A stretch of DNA of 64,000 nt from Ramlibacter alkalitolerans (lineage in GTDB: Bacteria; Pseudomonadota; Gammaproteobacteria; Burkholderiales; Burkholderiaceae_C). The notes below the pieces were generated by a model, which was not told where the DNA came from, ran no database searches, and saw only the letters and a program-made list of their open reading frames with translations. The stretch is from assembly GCF_016722765.1 (NCBI RefSeq), contig NZ_JAEQND010000002.1, positions 248,001-312,000 of the forward strand, written 5' to 3'. Below are positions 34,496 to 43,187 of this stretch, one piece after another. Position 1 is the first letter of the stretch. Each line of letters begins with the position of its first letter. The translations under genes and the position numbers were made by a program.

Positions 34496-35872
34496 ATGAA
34501 CAACACACCCGCGCAGAACGGATCCGGATTCAGCTACAGCCGCGCCGACTTCGAGGAGCTCGTCGACTTCGCCCTGGCGCATGCGCAGCGGCTCGGCGCG
34601 ACGGACGCCGGTGCGGAAGCGTCCGAGGGTTGCGGCCTGAGCGTGTCGGTGCGCAAGGGCGAGCTCGAAACCGTCGAACGCAATCGCGACAAGTCGCTCG
34701 GCATCACGGTGTACGTCGGCAACCAGCGCGGCAATGCGAGCACCTCCGATTTCTCGCGCGGCGCCATCGAGCGCACCGTGCAGGCGGCGTACGACATCGC
34801 TCGCTTCACGGCGCAGGACCCGGTGGCCGGCCTGCCCGATCCGGAAGAGGTCGCGCCGCTGCCGGAGCAGCCCGACCTCGACCTCTTCCATCCGTGGGAC
34901 GTCACGAGCGAACAGGCGGCGGAACTGGCGCTGCGCTGCGAGCGCGCGGCCTTCGACACCGACCCGCGCATCACCAACAGCGAAGGCGCCGGCGTGTCGG
35001 CGCAGCAGAGCCATTTCTTCAGCGCGCATTCGCACGGCTTTCGCGGTGGCTATGCGAGCTCGCGCCATTCGCTCTCGGTGGCGCCGATCGCCGGCCGTGG
35101 CGACCAGATGCAGCGCGACGCCTGGTACAGCTCCATGCGCTCGGCGGCGGAACTCGCTTCGCCGGAAGCGGTGGGCCGCTACGCCGCCGAGCGGGCGCTG
35201 GCCCGGCTGGAGTCGCGCAAGATCGCGACGACGCAGTGCCCGGTGCTGTTCGAGTCGCCGCTGGCCGCCGGGCTGCTGGGCACCTACGTGCAGGCCACGA
35301 GCGGCGGCTCGCTGTACCGTAAGAGCAGCTTCCTGCTCGATTCGCTCGGCAAGCAGGTGCTGCCGGAGCACATCGACATCGTGGAAGACCCGTTCGTGCG
35401 GCGCGGCAAGGGCAGCGCGCCCTTCGACGAGGAGGGCGTGCGCACCAAGCCGCGCAAGGTGGTGGATGCCGGCCGCGTGGAAGGCTACTTCCTCAGCAGC
35501 TATTCGGCGCGCAAGCTGGGCATGAAGACCACCGGCAATGCCGGCGGCTCGCACAACCTGACCATGACTTCACGCCTGACGCAGCCCGCCGACGACCTGG
35601 TGGAGATGCTCCGGAAACTGGGCACCGGCCTGTTCGTGATCGAGCTGATGGGGCAGGGCGTGAACTACGTGACGGGAGACTATTCGCGCGGCGCGAGTGG
35701 CTTCTGGGTCGAAAACGGCGAGATCGCCTTCCCCGTCCAGGAGATCACCATCGCCGGCAACCTGCGCGAGATGCTGCAGGGCATCGAAGCGGTGGGGGCG
35801 GACGTCTACAACTATGGCGCGAAGACGGTGGGGTCGATTCTCGTGAACCGCATGAAGGTTGCCGGGCGCTGA
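34496..35872 (+). CDS. pmbA: Metalloprotease PmbA (TldE)
   Basis: The 458-residue protein is the non-metal-binding partner of the TldD/TldE peptidase, which processes modified peptides and antitoxins in other bacteria. Typical segments are KGELETVERNRDKSLGITVY, NSEGAGVSAQQSHF, GLLGTYVQATSGGSLYRKSS and GNAGGSHNLTM. Length is normal. No tldD gene is in the window, so the partner must be elsewhere. Two GAACGCAGAAG arms of repeat copy B follow the stop. Confidence 0.94.
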   Translation: MNNTPAQNGSGFSYSRADFEELVDFALAHAQRLGATDAGAEASEGCGLSVSVRKGELETVERNRDKSLGITVYVGNQRGNASTSDFSRGAIERTVQAAYDIARFTAQDPVAGLPDPEEVAPLPEQPDLDLFHPWDVTSEQAAELALRCERAAFDTDPRITNSEGAGVSAQQSHFFSAHSHGFRGGYASSRHSLSVAPIAGRGDQMQRDAWYSSMRSAAELASPEAVGRYAAERALARLESRKIATTQCPVLFESPLAAGLLGTYVQATSGGSLYRKSSFLLDSLGKQVLPEHIDIVEDPFVRRGKGSAPFDEEGVRTKPRKVVDAGRVEGYFLSSYSARKLGMKTTGNAGGSHNLTMTSRLTQPADDLVEMLRKLGTGLFVIELMGQGVNYVTGDYSRGASGFWVENGEIAFPVQEITIAGNLREMLQGIEAVGADVYNYGAKTVGSILVNRMKVAGR

Positions 35873-35887
35873 GGAAAACGGATACCA

Positions 35888-35984
35888 GAACGCAGAAGCC
35901 GCAAAAGTTACGCAGAAACCGCAAAAGGGAAACCTTCAAGGTCTTTTCTGCGGATTTTGCGTAACTTTTGCGGCTTCTGCGTTC
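35888..35984. repeat. Long hairpin of the CGCAGAGG type, copy B
   Basis: The left arm from 35888 and the right arm 35941-35984 are inverted. The outer 27 bases are perfectly complementary (GAACGCAGAAGCCGCAAAAG and continuation) and the inner part is partly so. The units are ACGCAGAAG and CCGCAAAAG, so the arms differ from copy A at many positions while still pairing with each other. It lies between the converging pmbA and yqeY genes. Confidence 0.85.
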
Positions 35985-36034
35985 GGCTGTCCTGCGTTCG
36001 GCTGTCCTGCCCCCGGTTGTCCTGCCTTCGGCTG
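35981..36034. repeat. Short tandem repeat GTTCGGCTGTCCTGC
   Basis: A 15-16-base unit occurs two and a half to three times with decreasing identity directly after hairpin copy B. The same GTTCGGCTGT element flanks hairpin copy A at 27803-27816 in the opposite direction, so it is likely part of the repeat family. Confidence 0.6.
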
Positions 36035-36041
36035 CTTTCCC

Positions 36042-36491
36042 TTAGCCAGCCAGCGCGGCCTTCACCGCGGCGCTGACCTGGCCCATGTCGGCCTTGCCGG
36101 CCAGGCGGGACTTGGCGGCGCCCATGACCTTGCCCATGTCGGCCGGGCCCGTGGCGCCGGTTTCGGCCACGATGGCGCGCACTTCGGCGGCGATCTCGTC
36201 GGCCGACAGGCGCGCCGGCAGGTACGCCTGCAGCACCGCCACCTCGGCCTTTTCCTTGTCGGCCAGGTCCTGGCGGCTGGCTTTCTCGAAGGCCTCGATG
36301 CTGTCCTTGCGCTGCTTGAGCAGCTTGTCGACGATGCCGACCACGCCGACGTCGTCGAGCTCCACGCGCTCGTCGACTTCCTTCTGCTTGATCGCGGCCG
36401 TGAGCATGCGGATGGCGCCGAGGCGCTCGGCGTCCTTGGCGCGCATGGCGGCCTTCATGTCCTCGGTGATGCGTTCCTTGAGCGTCGTCAT
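36042..36491 (-). CDS. yqeY: GatB/YqeY domain protein
   Basis: The 149-residue helical protein starts MTTLKERITEDMKAAMRAKD and has the YqeY pattern (AAIKQKEVDER, then EVAVLQAYLPARLSADE, ATGPADMGKVMG). The fold equals the tail domain of GatB that touches tRNA; the standalone protein is unproven in function. It follows rpsU on the same strand across a terminator, an order common in proteobacteria. Confidence 0.92.
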   Translation of the reverse strand: MTTLKERITEDMKAAMRAKDAERLGAIRMLTAAIKQKEVDERVELDDVGVVGIVDKLLKQRKDSIEAFEKASRQDLADKEKAEVAVLQAYLPARLSADEIAAEVRAIVAETGATGPADMGKVMGAAKSRLAGKADMGQVSAAVKAALAG

Positions 36492-36517
36492 GTCCTCATT
36501 GTCCTCGCTTGAAAATG

Positions 36518-36550
36518 AAAAAGCCCGCCGGGCGTCCCCAACGGGCTTTC
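36518..36550 (-). terminator. Terminator after rpsU
   Basis: On the minus strand GAAAGCCCG and CGGGCTTTTTC form a stem around a GC-rich loop, followed by a T-rich run. It lies 23 bases after the rpsU stop and should limit read-through into yqeY. Confidence 0.85.
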
Positions 36551-36572
36551 TGGAACGGGGCGCAGGCCCTGC

Positions 36573-36785
36573 TCAGTAGAGCTTCTTCGGCAGCTGCATG
36601 CTGCGCACGCGCTTGAAGTGGCGCTTCACGGCGGCAGCCTTCTTGCGCTTGCGCTCGGCCGTGGGCTTCTCGTAGAACTCGCGAGCACGCAGCTCGGTGA
36701 GCAGGCCCAGCTTCTCGATGGTGCGCTTGAAGCGGCGCAGCGCCACATCGAACGGCTCGTTTTCCTTGACTCGAATGGTCGTCAT
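36573..36785 (-). CDS. rpsU: 30S ribosomal protein S21
   Basis: The 70-residue basic protein has the S21 pattern: [40 protein letters not shown] and the C-terminal basic helix. It helps the 30S subunit in initiation. A sigma-70 promoter lies at 36894-36921 and a terminator at 36518-36550, so it can be transcribed alone. Confidence 0.97.
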   Translation of the reverse strand: MTTIRVKENEPFDVALRRFKRTIEKLGLLTELRAREFYEKPTAERKRKKAAAVKRHFKRVRSMQLPKKLY

Positions 36786-36893
36786 GACTTCCCGAATATT
36801 CAGTGTGGCGGATGAAGATCGAGGACATCCGCCGGGGGGTCCCCACCTCATGGTTTCGATCAGGCCGGTGGGGGTTTGCCAGCAAAGCCCGAG

Positions 36894-36921
36894 ATTATAG
36901 CCTGTTGCGGCGCAACATCAA
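36894..36921 (-). promoter_or_regulatory. Sigma-70 promoter of rpsU
   Basis: On the minus strand the -35 TTGATG (36921-36916) and a perfect -10 TATAAT (36899-36894) are separated by 16 bases. Predicted transcription start is near 36887, leaving a leader of about 100 bases before the rpsU ATG at 36785. The -35 lies eight bases beyond the end of the upstream flavoprotein gene. Confidence 0.8.
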
Positions 36922-36928
36922 GTGGCCT

Positions 36929-38170
36929 TCAACGGCCTGCGTCCAGCCGCGCTGCCAGCGCCTGGGCGCAGGCGTAGCCGCTGGCCCAGGCCCACTGGAA
37001 GTTGTAGCCGCCGAGCCAGCCGGTCACGTCCACGACCTCGCCGATGAAATAGAGGCCGGGCTGGCGCGACTCCATCGTCTGCGAGGACAGCTCGCGCGTG
37101 TCTACGCCGCCGGCGGTGACTTCGGCCTTGCGGTAGCCCTCGGTCCCGGTGGGCACCAGCTCCCAGCGCGCCAGGCGCTGGGCCAGGTGCTGCAGCGCCT
37201 TGTCGCCGGCTTCGTTGACGGGGCGCTGCCAGGCCGCATCCTGCTGCACCCAGGCGTCCGCCAGCCGGGCCGGCACCCACTGCGCCAGCTCGTTGGCCAG
37301 CAGCTTGCGCGAGCGCAGCTTGGCCTGCGCCAGCGCATCGGCGAGGCCCACGCCAGGCGCCAGGTCGATGCGCAGCGGCTGGCCCTCGCGCCAGTAGCTG
37401 GAAATCTGCAGCACGGCCGGACCGCTCAGGCCGCGGTGCGTGAACAGCAGGTCCTCGTCGAAAGCCATGCGCTCCTTCTTCTCGCCGACCTCGATGCGCA
37501 CCGGCAGCGCCAGGCCCGCGAGCTGCGCGAAGGGCGCCCAGTCCTCGCCGTCGAAGGTCAGCGGCACCAGCGCCGGCCGCGGCGGCGCCAGGCGCAGGCC
37601 GAACTTCTGCGCCACCCGGTAGCCGAAGTCGGTGGCGCCGATCTTGGGGATCGACAGCCCGCCGGTGGCGATCACCACGGCGCCCGCCTGCACCGGGCCG
37701 CGGCTGGTCTGCAAGGCGTAGCCGTCGCCCGTGGCGGCGATGTCGTGCACCGCACAGGGCTGCCAGTGCGTGACGCCGCCCGCGCCGCATTCGGCCAGCA
37801 GCATGCGGATGAAATCGTCCGAGGAGCGGTCCCCGAACAACTGGCCCTTGTGCTTCTCGTGGAAGGGGATGCCGTGGCGAGTGGCCAGCGCGATGAAATC
37901 CGCCGGCGTGTAGCGGGCCAGCGCCGAGCGGCAGAACTGCGGGTTGGCGCCCAGGAAGTGCTTGTGCGGCGCCCGCGGGTCGAGGTCGCGGTTGGTGAAG
38001 TTGCAGCGGCCGCCGCCGGAGATGCGGATCTTCTCCGCCACCTTTTCCGCATGGTCCACCAGCAGCACCCTGGCCCCGAGCTGGCCGGCCACGCCGGCGC
38101 AGAACAGGCCGGCGGCCCCGGCGCCGATCACGACGGCATCGAACGAGTCAGGGGAGGCGGCATCCGGCAT
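36929..38170 (-). CDS. NAD(P)/FAD-dependent oxidoreductase, BaiN/HI0933 family
   Basis: The 413-residue flavoprotein has the FAD-binding motif VIGAGAAGLFCAGVAGQLG at the N-terminus. It then has the family signature AEKIRISGGGRCNFTN and a C-terminal FAD motif (GLYFIGEVVDVTGWLGGYN) followed by NFQWAWASGYACA. Family members use FAD and often act as reductases of unknown substrate. It lies upstream of rpsU on the same strand but rpsU has its own promoter. Start at ATG 38170; ATG 38163-region alternatives are less good. Confidence 0.9.
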   Translation of the reverse strand: MPDAASPDSFDAVVIGAGAAGLFCAGVAGQLGARVLLVDHAEKVAEKIRISGGGRCNFTNRDLDPRAPHKHFLGANPQFCRSALARYTPADFIALATRHGIPFHEKHKGQLFGDRSSDDFIRMLLAECGAGGVTHWQPCAVHDIAATGDGYALQTSRGPVQAGAVVIATGGLSIPKIGATDFGYRVAQKFGLRLAPPRPALVPLTFDGEDWAPFAQLAGLALPVRIEVGEKKERMAFDEDLLFTHRGLSGPAVLQISSYWREGQPLRIDLAPGVGLADALAQAKLRSRKLLANELAQWVPARLADAWVQQDAAWQRPVNEAGDKALQHLAQRLARWELVPTGTEGYRKAEVTAGGVDTRELSSQTMESRQPGLYFIGEVVDVTGWLGGYNFQWAWASGYACAQALAARLDAGR

Positions 38171-38303
38171 GGCGGCGAATTATCAGTGCCGCGCTGCTTG
38201 CCCCGAGCTGCGCCGCTTTTTGCCCGCTGTTCGAGCCATTGGGTTTCGCGAGGCGGCCGCTACGATTCGTTACATCCCTTGGGTCGATGGAGAAGGAAAG
38301 CGT

Positions 38304-38696
38304 ATGAAGAAAGCCTCGATGTTCCTGCTGGCTCTCGTGAGCGCCGCAGCCGGTGCGGCCCAGGCCGGCACCTATTCCGTCCAGCCGGAATCCGACTGTC
38401 CCGGCATCAGCGCCGATGCGGTGGCGCAGGAAGTGCGCAAGGCGGGCGCCGCGTCCGGCCTCGACCTGCCGAAGGACATGGCGGTGCGGACCGAACTGCA
38501 CTGCGCGCCGCAGGGCAAGGGCGGCCAGTTCATGTACACAGTGCGGGCGGCGATCGAAAAGCAGCTGGCCGACGGCGAGACGATGCGCTGGGCGCCGGTG
38601 GCGCAGCTCACGGGTTACGGCACGGCGGCCGGCAGCAGCGGCGTGCTGCGGCAGGTGGGCTTCACCGTGCGCGACGTGATCCGCCAGGAACCCTGA
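38304..38696 (+). CDS. Small secreted protein, hypothetical
   Basis: The 130-residue product has a signal peptide (MKKASMFLLALVSAAAGAAQ, cleavage after AQA). The mature part has two Cys (DCPG near 34 and HCAP near 70) that could form a disulfide. A good ribosome binding site (AAGGAAAG) precedes the ATG. No family recognised. It is divergent from the flavoprotein gene and converges with flhD. Confidence 0.72.
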   Translation: MKKASMFLLALVSAAAGAAQAGTYSVQPESDCPGISADAVAQEVRKAGAASGLDLPKDMAVRTELHCAPQGKGGQFMYTVRAAIEKQLADGETMRWAPVAQLTGYGTAAGSSGVLRQVGFTVRDVIRQEP

Positions 38697-38705
38697 GAAC
38701 AGGAA

Positions 38706-38732
38706 GAGGGCGCCCTGCAAGGGGGCGCCCGG
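38706..38732. terminator. GC-rich hairpin between converging genes
   Basis: GGGCGCCC at 38708-38715 pairs with GGGCGCCC at 38723-38730 around a TGCAAGG loop. It lies between the secreted-protein stop and the flhD stop. There is no U-tract, so it may act as a Rho-independent element only weakly. Confidence 0.45.
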
Positions 38733-38734
38733 GT

Positions 38735-39049
38735 TCAGGCCGCGGCGGCGGCCTGGCCGGCGAGCACGATCGAGAGGTGCGCCTGCTGCAGCGCGCGCTC
38801 GCGCGGATCCTGCATCACGGTGCGGGCGATCGGCAGCTCGTCGAGGCGGAAGGCGCACAGCACGAAGTTGCTCGTCGCCAGCTTCACGACATCGCCCAGC
38901 GACATCCTCGTCAGCAGGTCCGCCATCTCCGCGCTCACCCCCAGCCGCAGCATGGCGGCCGCGCGGTCCTGGCGCAGCAGCTTCTGCGCCAGCAGCATGT
39001 AGGTGAGGTTCAGGTCGGCGATTTCCTTGGCAGGATCCGCTGCGTGCAT
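38735..39049 (-). CDS. flhD: Flagellar transcriptional activator FlhD
   Basis: The 104-residue protein shows the FlhD pattern: EIADLNLTYMLLAQKLLRQD, AMLRLGVSAEMADLLTRMS and VVKLATSNFVLCAFRLDE. With FlhC it forms the FlhD4C2 master activator of flagellar genes. GGAGAC precedes the ATG. In the usual flhDC order flhD is first; here it lies 143 bases downstream of flhC. The C-terminus ends in a run of Ala. Confidence 0.9.
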   Translation of the reverse strand: MHAADPAKEIADLNLTYMLLAQKLLRQDRAAAMLRLGVSAEMADLLTRMSLGDVVKLATSNFVLCAFRLDELPIARTVMQDPRERALQQAHLSIVLAGQAAAAA

Positions 39050-39101
39050 GCGTTTTGTCTCCTGGAGCCGCGGGCCGGCTCTCATGCGGGAGAGTGTGAC
39101 A

Positions 39102-39134
39102 GTCAGTTACTTGAATGCAGAGTCTGTTACTGAC
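39102..39134. promoter_or_regulatory. Inverted repeat in the flhC-flhD gap, possible operator
   Basis: GTCAGTTAC (39102-39110) and GTTACTGAC (39126-39134) form a near-perfect inverted repeat with a 15-base AT-richer spacer. It lies 53-85 bases upstream of the flhD start codon and is unlike the surrounding GC-rich sequence. It may be a regulator site giving flhD its own promoter. Confidence 0.5.
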
Positions 39135-39192
39135 GGGAGGCGTTGCGTCGCGGACGACTGGCGGCCGCCGTGGACAGGTTGCGCGGGCTGCT

Positions 39193-39720
39193 TCAGGACG
39201 CCACCGCCTGCGGCCGCTTCTTGCCGGCGCGCGCGGGCGGCCGGCACAGCACGCAGACGTAGGCGCGATGGTCCTCGTTGGCATGCGCCACGAAGCGGCC
39301 GGTGCAGCGGGTGCAGGCGGCCAGTTCCAGCATGCGGCTGTCGAAGAAGCGCACCAGCGTGCAGGCCCGGGTGAAATCGAGCACCTGCTCGTCGCCGTGC
39401 GCCTGCACCTGCTGCTGGTACATCCGGAAGGCGTTGATCAGGCCCTCCAGCCGGCCCGGGGCCAGCGGCAGCATGTGCAGGTAGATGTTGTAGAACATCG
39501 AGGCGTGGATGTTCGCCATCCAGGTCATGTACCAGTCGGTGGAAAAGGGCAGCAGCCCCTTGGGCGGCGAGGCGCCCCGGATCTCCTTGTACAGGCGCAC
39601 CAGGCGGTCGCGGCTCAGGCCGACCTCCGCTTCCAGGAACTGCAGGCGCGCACCGAGCTCGATCAGCGTCACCGCGAGCTGCACCTCGCGCGCTTCCTGC
39701 AACACACTCTTTTGCGCCAT
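39193..39720 (-). CDS. flhC: Flagellar transcriptional activator FlhC
   Basis: The 175-residue protein carries FlhC features: EVQLAVTLIELGARLQFLE at the N-terminus, KGLLPFSTDWYMTWMANIHA in the middle and a C-terminal zinc site with four Cys (CTRCTGRF at about 137-140 and CVLC near 157-160). It binds DNA together with FlhD. A strong ribosome binding site (GGGGGGAGACGG) precedes the ATG. It is transcribed before flhD, the reverse of the standard order. Confidence 0.93.
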   Translation of the reverse strand: MAQKSVLQEAREVQLAVTLIELGARLQFLEAEVGLSRDRLVRLYKEIRGASPPKGLLPFSTDWYMTWMANIHASMFYNIYLHMLPLAPGRLEGLINAFRMYQQQVQAHGDEQVLDFTRACTLVRFFDSRMLELAACTRCTGRFVAHANEDHRAYVCVLCRPPARAGKKRPQAVAS

Positions 39721-39805
39721 CCGTCTCCCCCCCGACTGCGGAGGACCCGTATTCTCGCGGCAGGCGACGGCCGGCCCGAGCCGCCCGGCGCGCCCCGGCT
39801 GCCGG

Positions 39806-40108
39806 TCAGCGCGCCGCCCGGATTTCGGCGACCCGCTGCACGAGCTTGCGGAACTGCGGCTGCAGCAGGGCCTGCAGCGCCTGCTGGTCCTCGCCGATGC
39901 GGTGCGTGAGCGCTTCGAGCCGCTGCCGGTCCGGCGCCGAGAAGCCCCCGGCCGGGACCTCGGCTTCGCGCAGCTGCACGAACAGTTCCGTGCAGCGCGC
40001 ATCCAGCGGCGGCAGCTGCGACCAGCGCAGCTCGCGCGCCACCTGCACCATCGCGGCCATCGTGGCGGCGAGCTGGCCGTAGAACCCGAGGAGTTCGCTG
40101 CCGGTCAT
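39806..40108 (-). CDS. FliT-like flagellar chaperone
   Basis: The 100-residue helical protein reads LLGFYGQLAATMAAMVQVAR, followed by SQLPPLDARCTELFVQLREA and SAPDRQRLEALTHRIGEDQQ. Length and pattern resemble FliT of Burkholderiales, the export chaperone of the filament cap FliD that in enteric bacteria also binds FlhDC. It lies two bases after the chemoreceptor gene and upstream of flhC, which fits a motility role. The identity is probable but divergent. Confidence 0.6.
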   Translation of the reverse strand: MTGSELLGFYGQLAATMAAMVQVARELRWSQLPPLDARCTELFVQLREAEVPAGGFSAPDRQRLEALTHRIGEDQQALQALLQPQFRKLVQRVAEIRAAR

Positions 40109-40110
40109 GG

Positions 40111-41739
40111 TCACGCAGTTGCCGCGCCGAGGGCGAGCGTTCCGAGCACCGGCGAGCGCGGCTGCAGCAGGGCCGGCGCCGGCGCGCCTGCCGCGGCTTC
40201 CTCGTGGTCGGCCAGGCGGAACACGCTGACGGCCTTGAGCAGCTCGCCCGCCTGCTGCCGCATGGCCTGCGCCGCGGCCGAGGCTTCCTCCACCAGGCTG
40301 GCGTTCTGCTGCGTCACGCGCTCCATGTCGGTCACGGCCTGGTTCACCTGCTCGATGCCGCGCGTCTGCTCCGAAGTCGCGCTGGAGATCTCGCCGACGA
40401 TCGCGCTCACCCGCTGGATGCTGGCCACCACGTCCTGCATCGTGCGGCCCGCCTGCGCCACGAGCGTGCTGCCCGCGGCCACGTTGCCGGTCGATTCCTC
40501 GATCAGGCCCTTGATCTCCTTGGCGGCGGCCGCCGAGCGCTGCGCCAGGTTGCGCACCTCCGCCGCCACCACCGCGAAGCCGCGGCCCTGGTCGCCGGCC
40601 CGCGCCGCCTCCACCGCGGCGTTGAGCGCCAGGATGTTGGTCTGGAAGGCGATGCCGTCGATGACGCTGATGATGTCGGTGATGCGGCGCGCCGAGCCTT
40701 CGATGCGGCCCATCGTGTCGACCACGTTGCCCATCACCTTGCCGCCCTGCACCGCGGTCGTGGAAGCCTGCTCCGCCAGCTGGTGCGCCTCGCGCGCGCT
40801 GTCGGCGTTCTGCTTGACCGTGCTGGTCAGCTCCTCCATCGAGGCGGCCGTTTCCTCCAGCGCGCTGGCCTGTTCCTCGGTGCGCTGCGACAGGTCCTGG
40901 CTGCCCGAGGAGATCTGCGTCGAGGCCGCCGAAATCGTCTCGGTGCCGGCGCGGACCTGGTCGACGATGTCGACGAGTCCGCGGTTCATGCCGGCGAGTG
41001 CACGCAGCAGGTCGCCGGTTTCGTCGGATGCGCTGGTGCGGATCTCCGAGCGCAGGTCGCCGCCGGCGATCCGGCCGGCGTGGTCGATCGCCCTCTTCAG
41101 CGGACGCACGATGGTGCGGCTCATGACGATGGCCACCAGCGCGGAGACGAGCAGCGCCAGCACGCTCAGGAGCACCAGGGCCAGCACCGCCCGGCGGAAC
41201 GCCGCCTCGGCGCGCTCGTAGGCGGCCTGGGCATGCGTTTCCTGGCGTGCCACCAGCTCGCTGAAGCCGCGCACCATTGCCTGGAAGCTGGTGTCGGCGT
41301 TCTGCATCTGCATCGCGCCTATGCTCACGTCCACGGTGCTCAGGTCGATGGCCTTGAGCATGCTGTCGCGGTACTTCGCCAGCCGGTCCGCGACGTCGCG
41401 CACCAGCTTGCGGTCCTCGTCCTCGACCTGCTGCGCGCCCAGCGCCTCGAGCGTCGCGGCGATGGCATCGACCTTCTTCTTCTGTTCCGCGGTGGTGCGT
41501 TCCACCTGTTCCGGCTTGAGGTTCTGGATCCAGGTGAACAGCCGGTACACGTTGGAGTGCACCTCGCTGATCGCCTGCGCCGCCTGCGCCGCGCTCTTGT
41601 AGGCGCTGAAGCGCTCCTTGTACAACTGCTCGAGGGTGCGCGACTGCATGCCGAGCACCCCCCAGGAGACCACGGCCACCGTCACCAGGAACACCATGGC
41701 CACGAAGGGCGCCACGGAGACTTTTTGCCACAGCTTCAT
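40111..41739 (-). CDS. Methyl-accepting chemotaxis protein
   Basis: The 542-residue receptor has a first membrane helix (about 10-31), a periplasmic four-helix-type domain (32-185), a second helix (about 186-207), HAMP (208-260) and a cytoplasmic signalling hairpin. The tip sequence [20 protein letters not shown] is diagnostic. It has no C-terminal NWETF tether; it ends in an Ala/Pro-rich tail. It lies in one strand block with the single-Cache protein upstream and the FliT-like, flhC and flhD genes downstream. Ligand unknown. Confidence 0.95.
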   Translation of the reverse strand: MKLWQKVSVAPFVAMVFLVTVAVVSWGVLGMQSRTLEQLYKERFSAYKSAAQAAQAISEVHSNVYRLFTWIQNLKPEQVERTTAEQKKKVDAIAATLEALGAQQVEDEDRKLVRDVADRLAKYRDSMLKAIDLSTVDVSIGAMQMQNADTSFQAMVRGFSELVARQETHAQAAYERAEAAFRRAVLALVLLSVLALLVSALVAIVMSRTIVRPLKRAIDHAGRIAGGDLRSEIRTSASDETGDLLRALAGMNRGLVDIVDQVRAGTETISAASTQISSGSQDLSQRTEEQASALEETAASMEELTSTVKQNADSAREAHQLAEQASTTAVQGGKVMGNVVDTMGRIEGSARRITDIISVIDGIAFQTNILALNAAVEAARAGDQGRGFAVVAAEVRNLAQRSAAAAKEIKGLIEESTGNVAAGSTLVAQAGRTMQDVVASIQRVSAIVGEISSATSEQTRGIEQVNQAVTDMERVTQQNASLVEEASAAAQAMRQQAGELLKAVSVFRLADHEEAAAGAPAPALLQPRSPVLGTLALGAATA

Positions 41740-41784
41740 GTCGCTCCCTCCTCCCTGTGCCGCGCCACGGGCGCGCGGCCCTCC

Positions 41785-42249
41785 TTACTTCTTGTAGATG
41801 CCGCCGCAGACGACGTAGTCGTCCAGCCGCTCGCAGTAGGCGGTCTTCGGCTCGATCTTCTTGCTCACGGGATTGACGAACTTGTAGTCGGTGTAGAAGG
41901 TGGCCTTGGTCTTGCCCAGCTCGACGCGCTCCTTGATGTATTCCTTGCCGTCGATGTCCTTCATGTCGATGAAGTTCTTGCCCACCATCTTCTCGTTGGT
42001 GCCGTGCGCCACGCAGGTGCCATCGAGCTTGTGCGCGGCCAGGTACAGGTCGCGGTCGTGGAACTCCTTGCTGTCGCGGCGCGTGATCTCGGCAAAGCCC
42101 TTGTCCTTGCCGTTGGCCTTGATGTAGGCGACGCCCTTCTTCACCATCGCCTCGGCTTCCTTGGCGTTGGCCGCATCCTCGGTGGCCCACGCCGCGCCCA
42201 TGCCCAGCGCCGCCGCCAGCACCACCATCGAAAACTTCACTGCCTGCAT
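41785..42249 (-). CDS. Periplasmic single-Cache domain protein
   Basis: The 154-residue protein has a signal peptide (MQAVKFSMVVLAAALGMGAA). It then has one Cache domain: AMVKKGVAYIKANGKDKGFA, FHDRDLYLAAHKLDGTCVAH, GKNFIDMKDIDGKEYIKE and a terminal TAYCERLDDYVVCGGIYKK with two Cys. It is a free small-ligand sensor domain without membrane anchor. Its position just upstream of the chemoreceptor suggests that it may present a ligand to it. GGAG precedes the start. Confidence 0.8.
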   Translation of the reverse strand: MQAVKFSMVVLAAALGMGAAWATEDAANAKEAEAMVKKGVAYIKANGKDKGFAEITRRDSKEFHDRDLYLAAHKLDGTCVAHGTNEKMVGKNFIDMKDIDGKEYIKERVELGKTKATFYTDYKFVNPVSKKIEPKTAYCERLDDYVVCGGIYKK

Positions 42250-42419
42250 TGCTCCGTCCCTCTCTGAATGAATCGGTGCCGTGATTCTGGCCGAGCTGGT
42301 GCGGCGGCAAAGCCGGGAACAAAGGGCCGTTCCACGGGTACATCCCGCAATCGGGCCGTATCACCCTGCGGTTCATAAGGAAAAGACCTAGCGCGCCTGT
42401 CGCGCCGGCGCTGCAGGAC

Positions 42420-43187
42420 TCAGGCGGACTTGGCGTCCGGCACCGCCTGGCTGGCGACGGCGACGCCGCGGAGCACATCACCGACGACGATCACCGAGGG
42501 ACTGGCGAGTCCTTCGCGCGCGATCGTGGCGCCGAGTTCGCGCAGCGTCGTCACCGCATGGCGCTGGTCGGGCAGCGACGCGCGCTGCACGATGGCCACC
42601 GGCGTGTCGGCCGGCAGGCCCGCGAGCAGCTCCTCCTGGATGCGCTGGGCGCTGCTCACGCCCATGTAGATCACGAGCGTCAGGTGCGCTTCGCGGGCGG
42701 TGGCGGCCAGCCCTGTCCAGTCGGGCAGGCGTGCACCTCTCTGGGCATGGCCGGTCAGGAAGATCACGCCCTGTGCATGATCGCGGTGCGTGAGCGGCAC
42801 GCCCAGCGAGGTAACCGCGGCCAGCCCGGAGGTGATGCCGTTGACCACCTCCACCCGGATGCCGGCGGCGCGCAGGTGCTCGACCTCCTCGCCGCCGCGG
42901 CCGAAGATGAAGGGGTCGCCGCCCTTGAGGCGCACCACGGTCTCGCCCTCGCGCGCGGCCATCACCATCAGCTTGCCGATGAAGGCCTGCGGCGTGCTCT
43001 TGCAGCCGCCGCGCTTGCCCACGTGGATGATGCGTGCGCCCGGCGCCGCATGCGCCACGATCTCGGGATTGACCAGGTCGTCCACCAGCAGCACGGTGGC
43101 GGACTGGATCGCCTTGAGCGCCTTCAGGGTGAGCAGTTCCGGGTCGCCGGGGCCGGCGCCCACCAGGGTGACTTTGCCAGTGTTCAT
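42420..43187 (-). CDS. cobA: Uroporphyrinogen-III C-methyltransferase
   Basis: The 255-residue enzyme uses S-adenosylmethionine to make precorrin-2 on the way to sirohaem and cobalamin. Motifs are VGAGPGDPELLTLKALKAI at the N-terminus, VRLKGGDPFIFGRGGEE near 86-102, and GITSGLAAVTSLGVPLTHRD. It lacks the CysG dehydrogenase/ferrochelatase part. Sirohaem would be used by the nitrite reductase encoded at 49.4-52.2 kb. The ATG overlaps the ybiB stop by four bases. Confidence 0.95.
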   Translation of the reverse strand: MNTGKVTLVGAGPGDPELLTLKALKAIQSATVLLVDDLVNPEIVAHAAPGARIIHVGKRGGCKSTPQAFIGKLMVMAAREGETVVRLKGGDPFIFGRGGEEVEHLRAAGIRVEVVNGITSGLAAVTSLGVPLTHRDHAQGVIFLTGHAQRGARLPDWTGLAATAREAHLTLVIYMGVSSAQRIQEELLAGLPADTPVAIVQRASLPDQRHAVTTLRELGATIAREGLASPSVIVVGDVLRGVAVASQAVPDAKSA

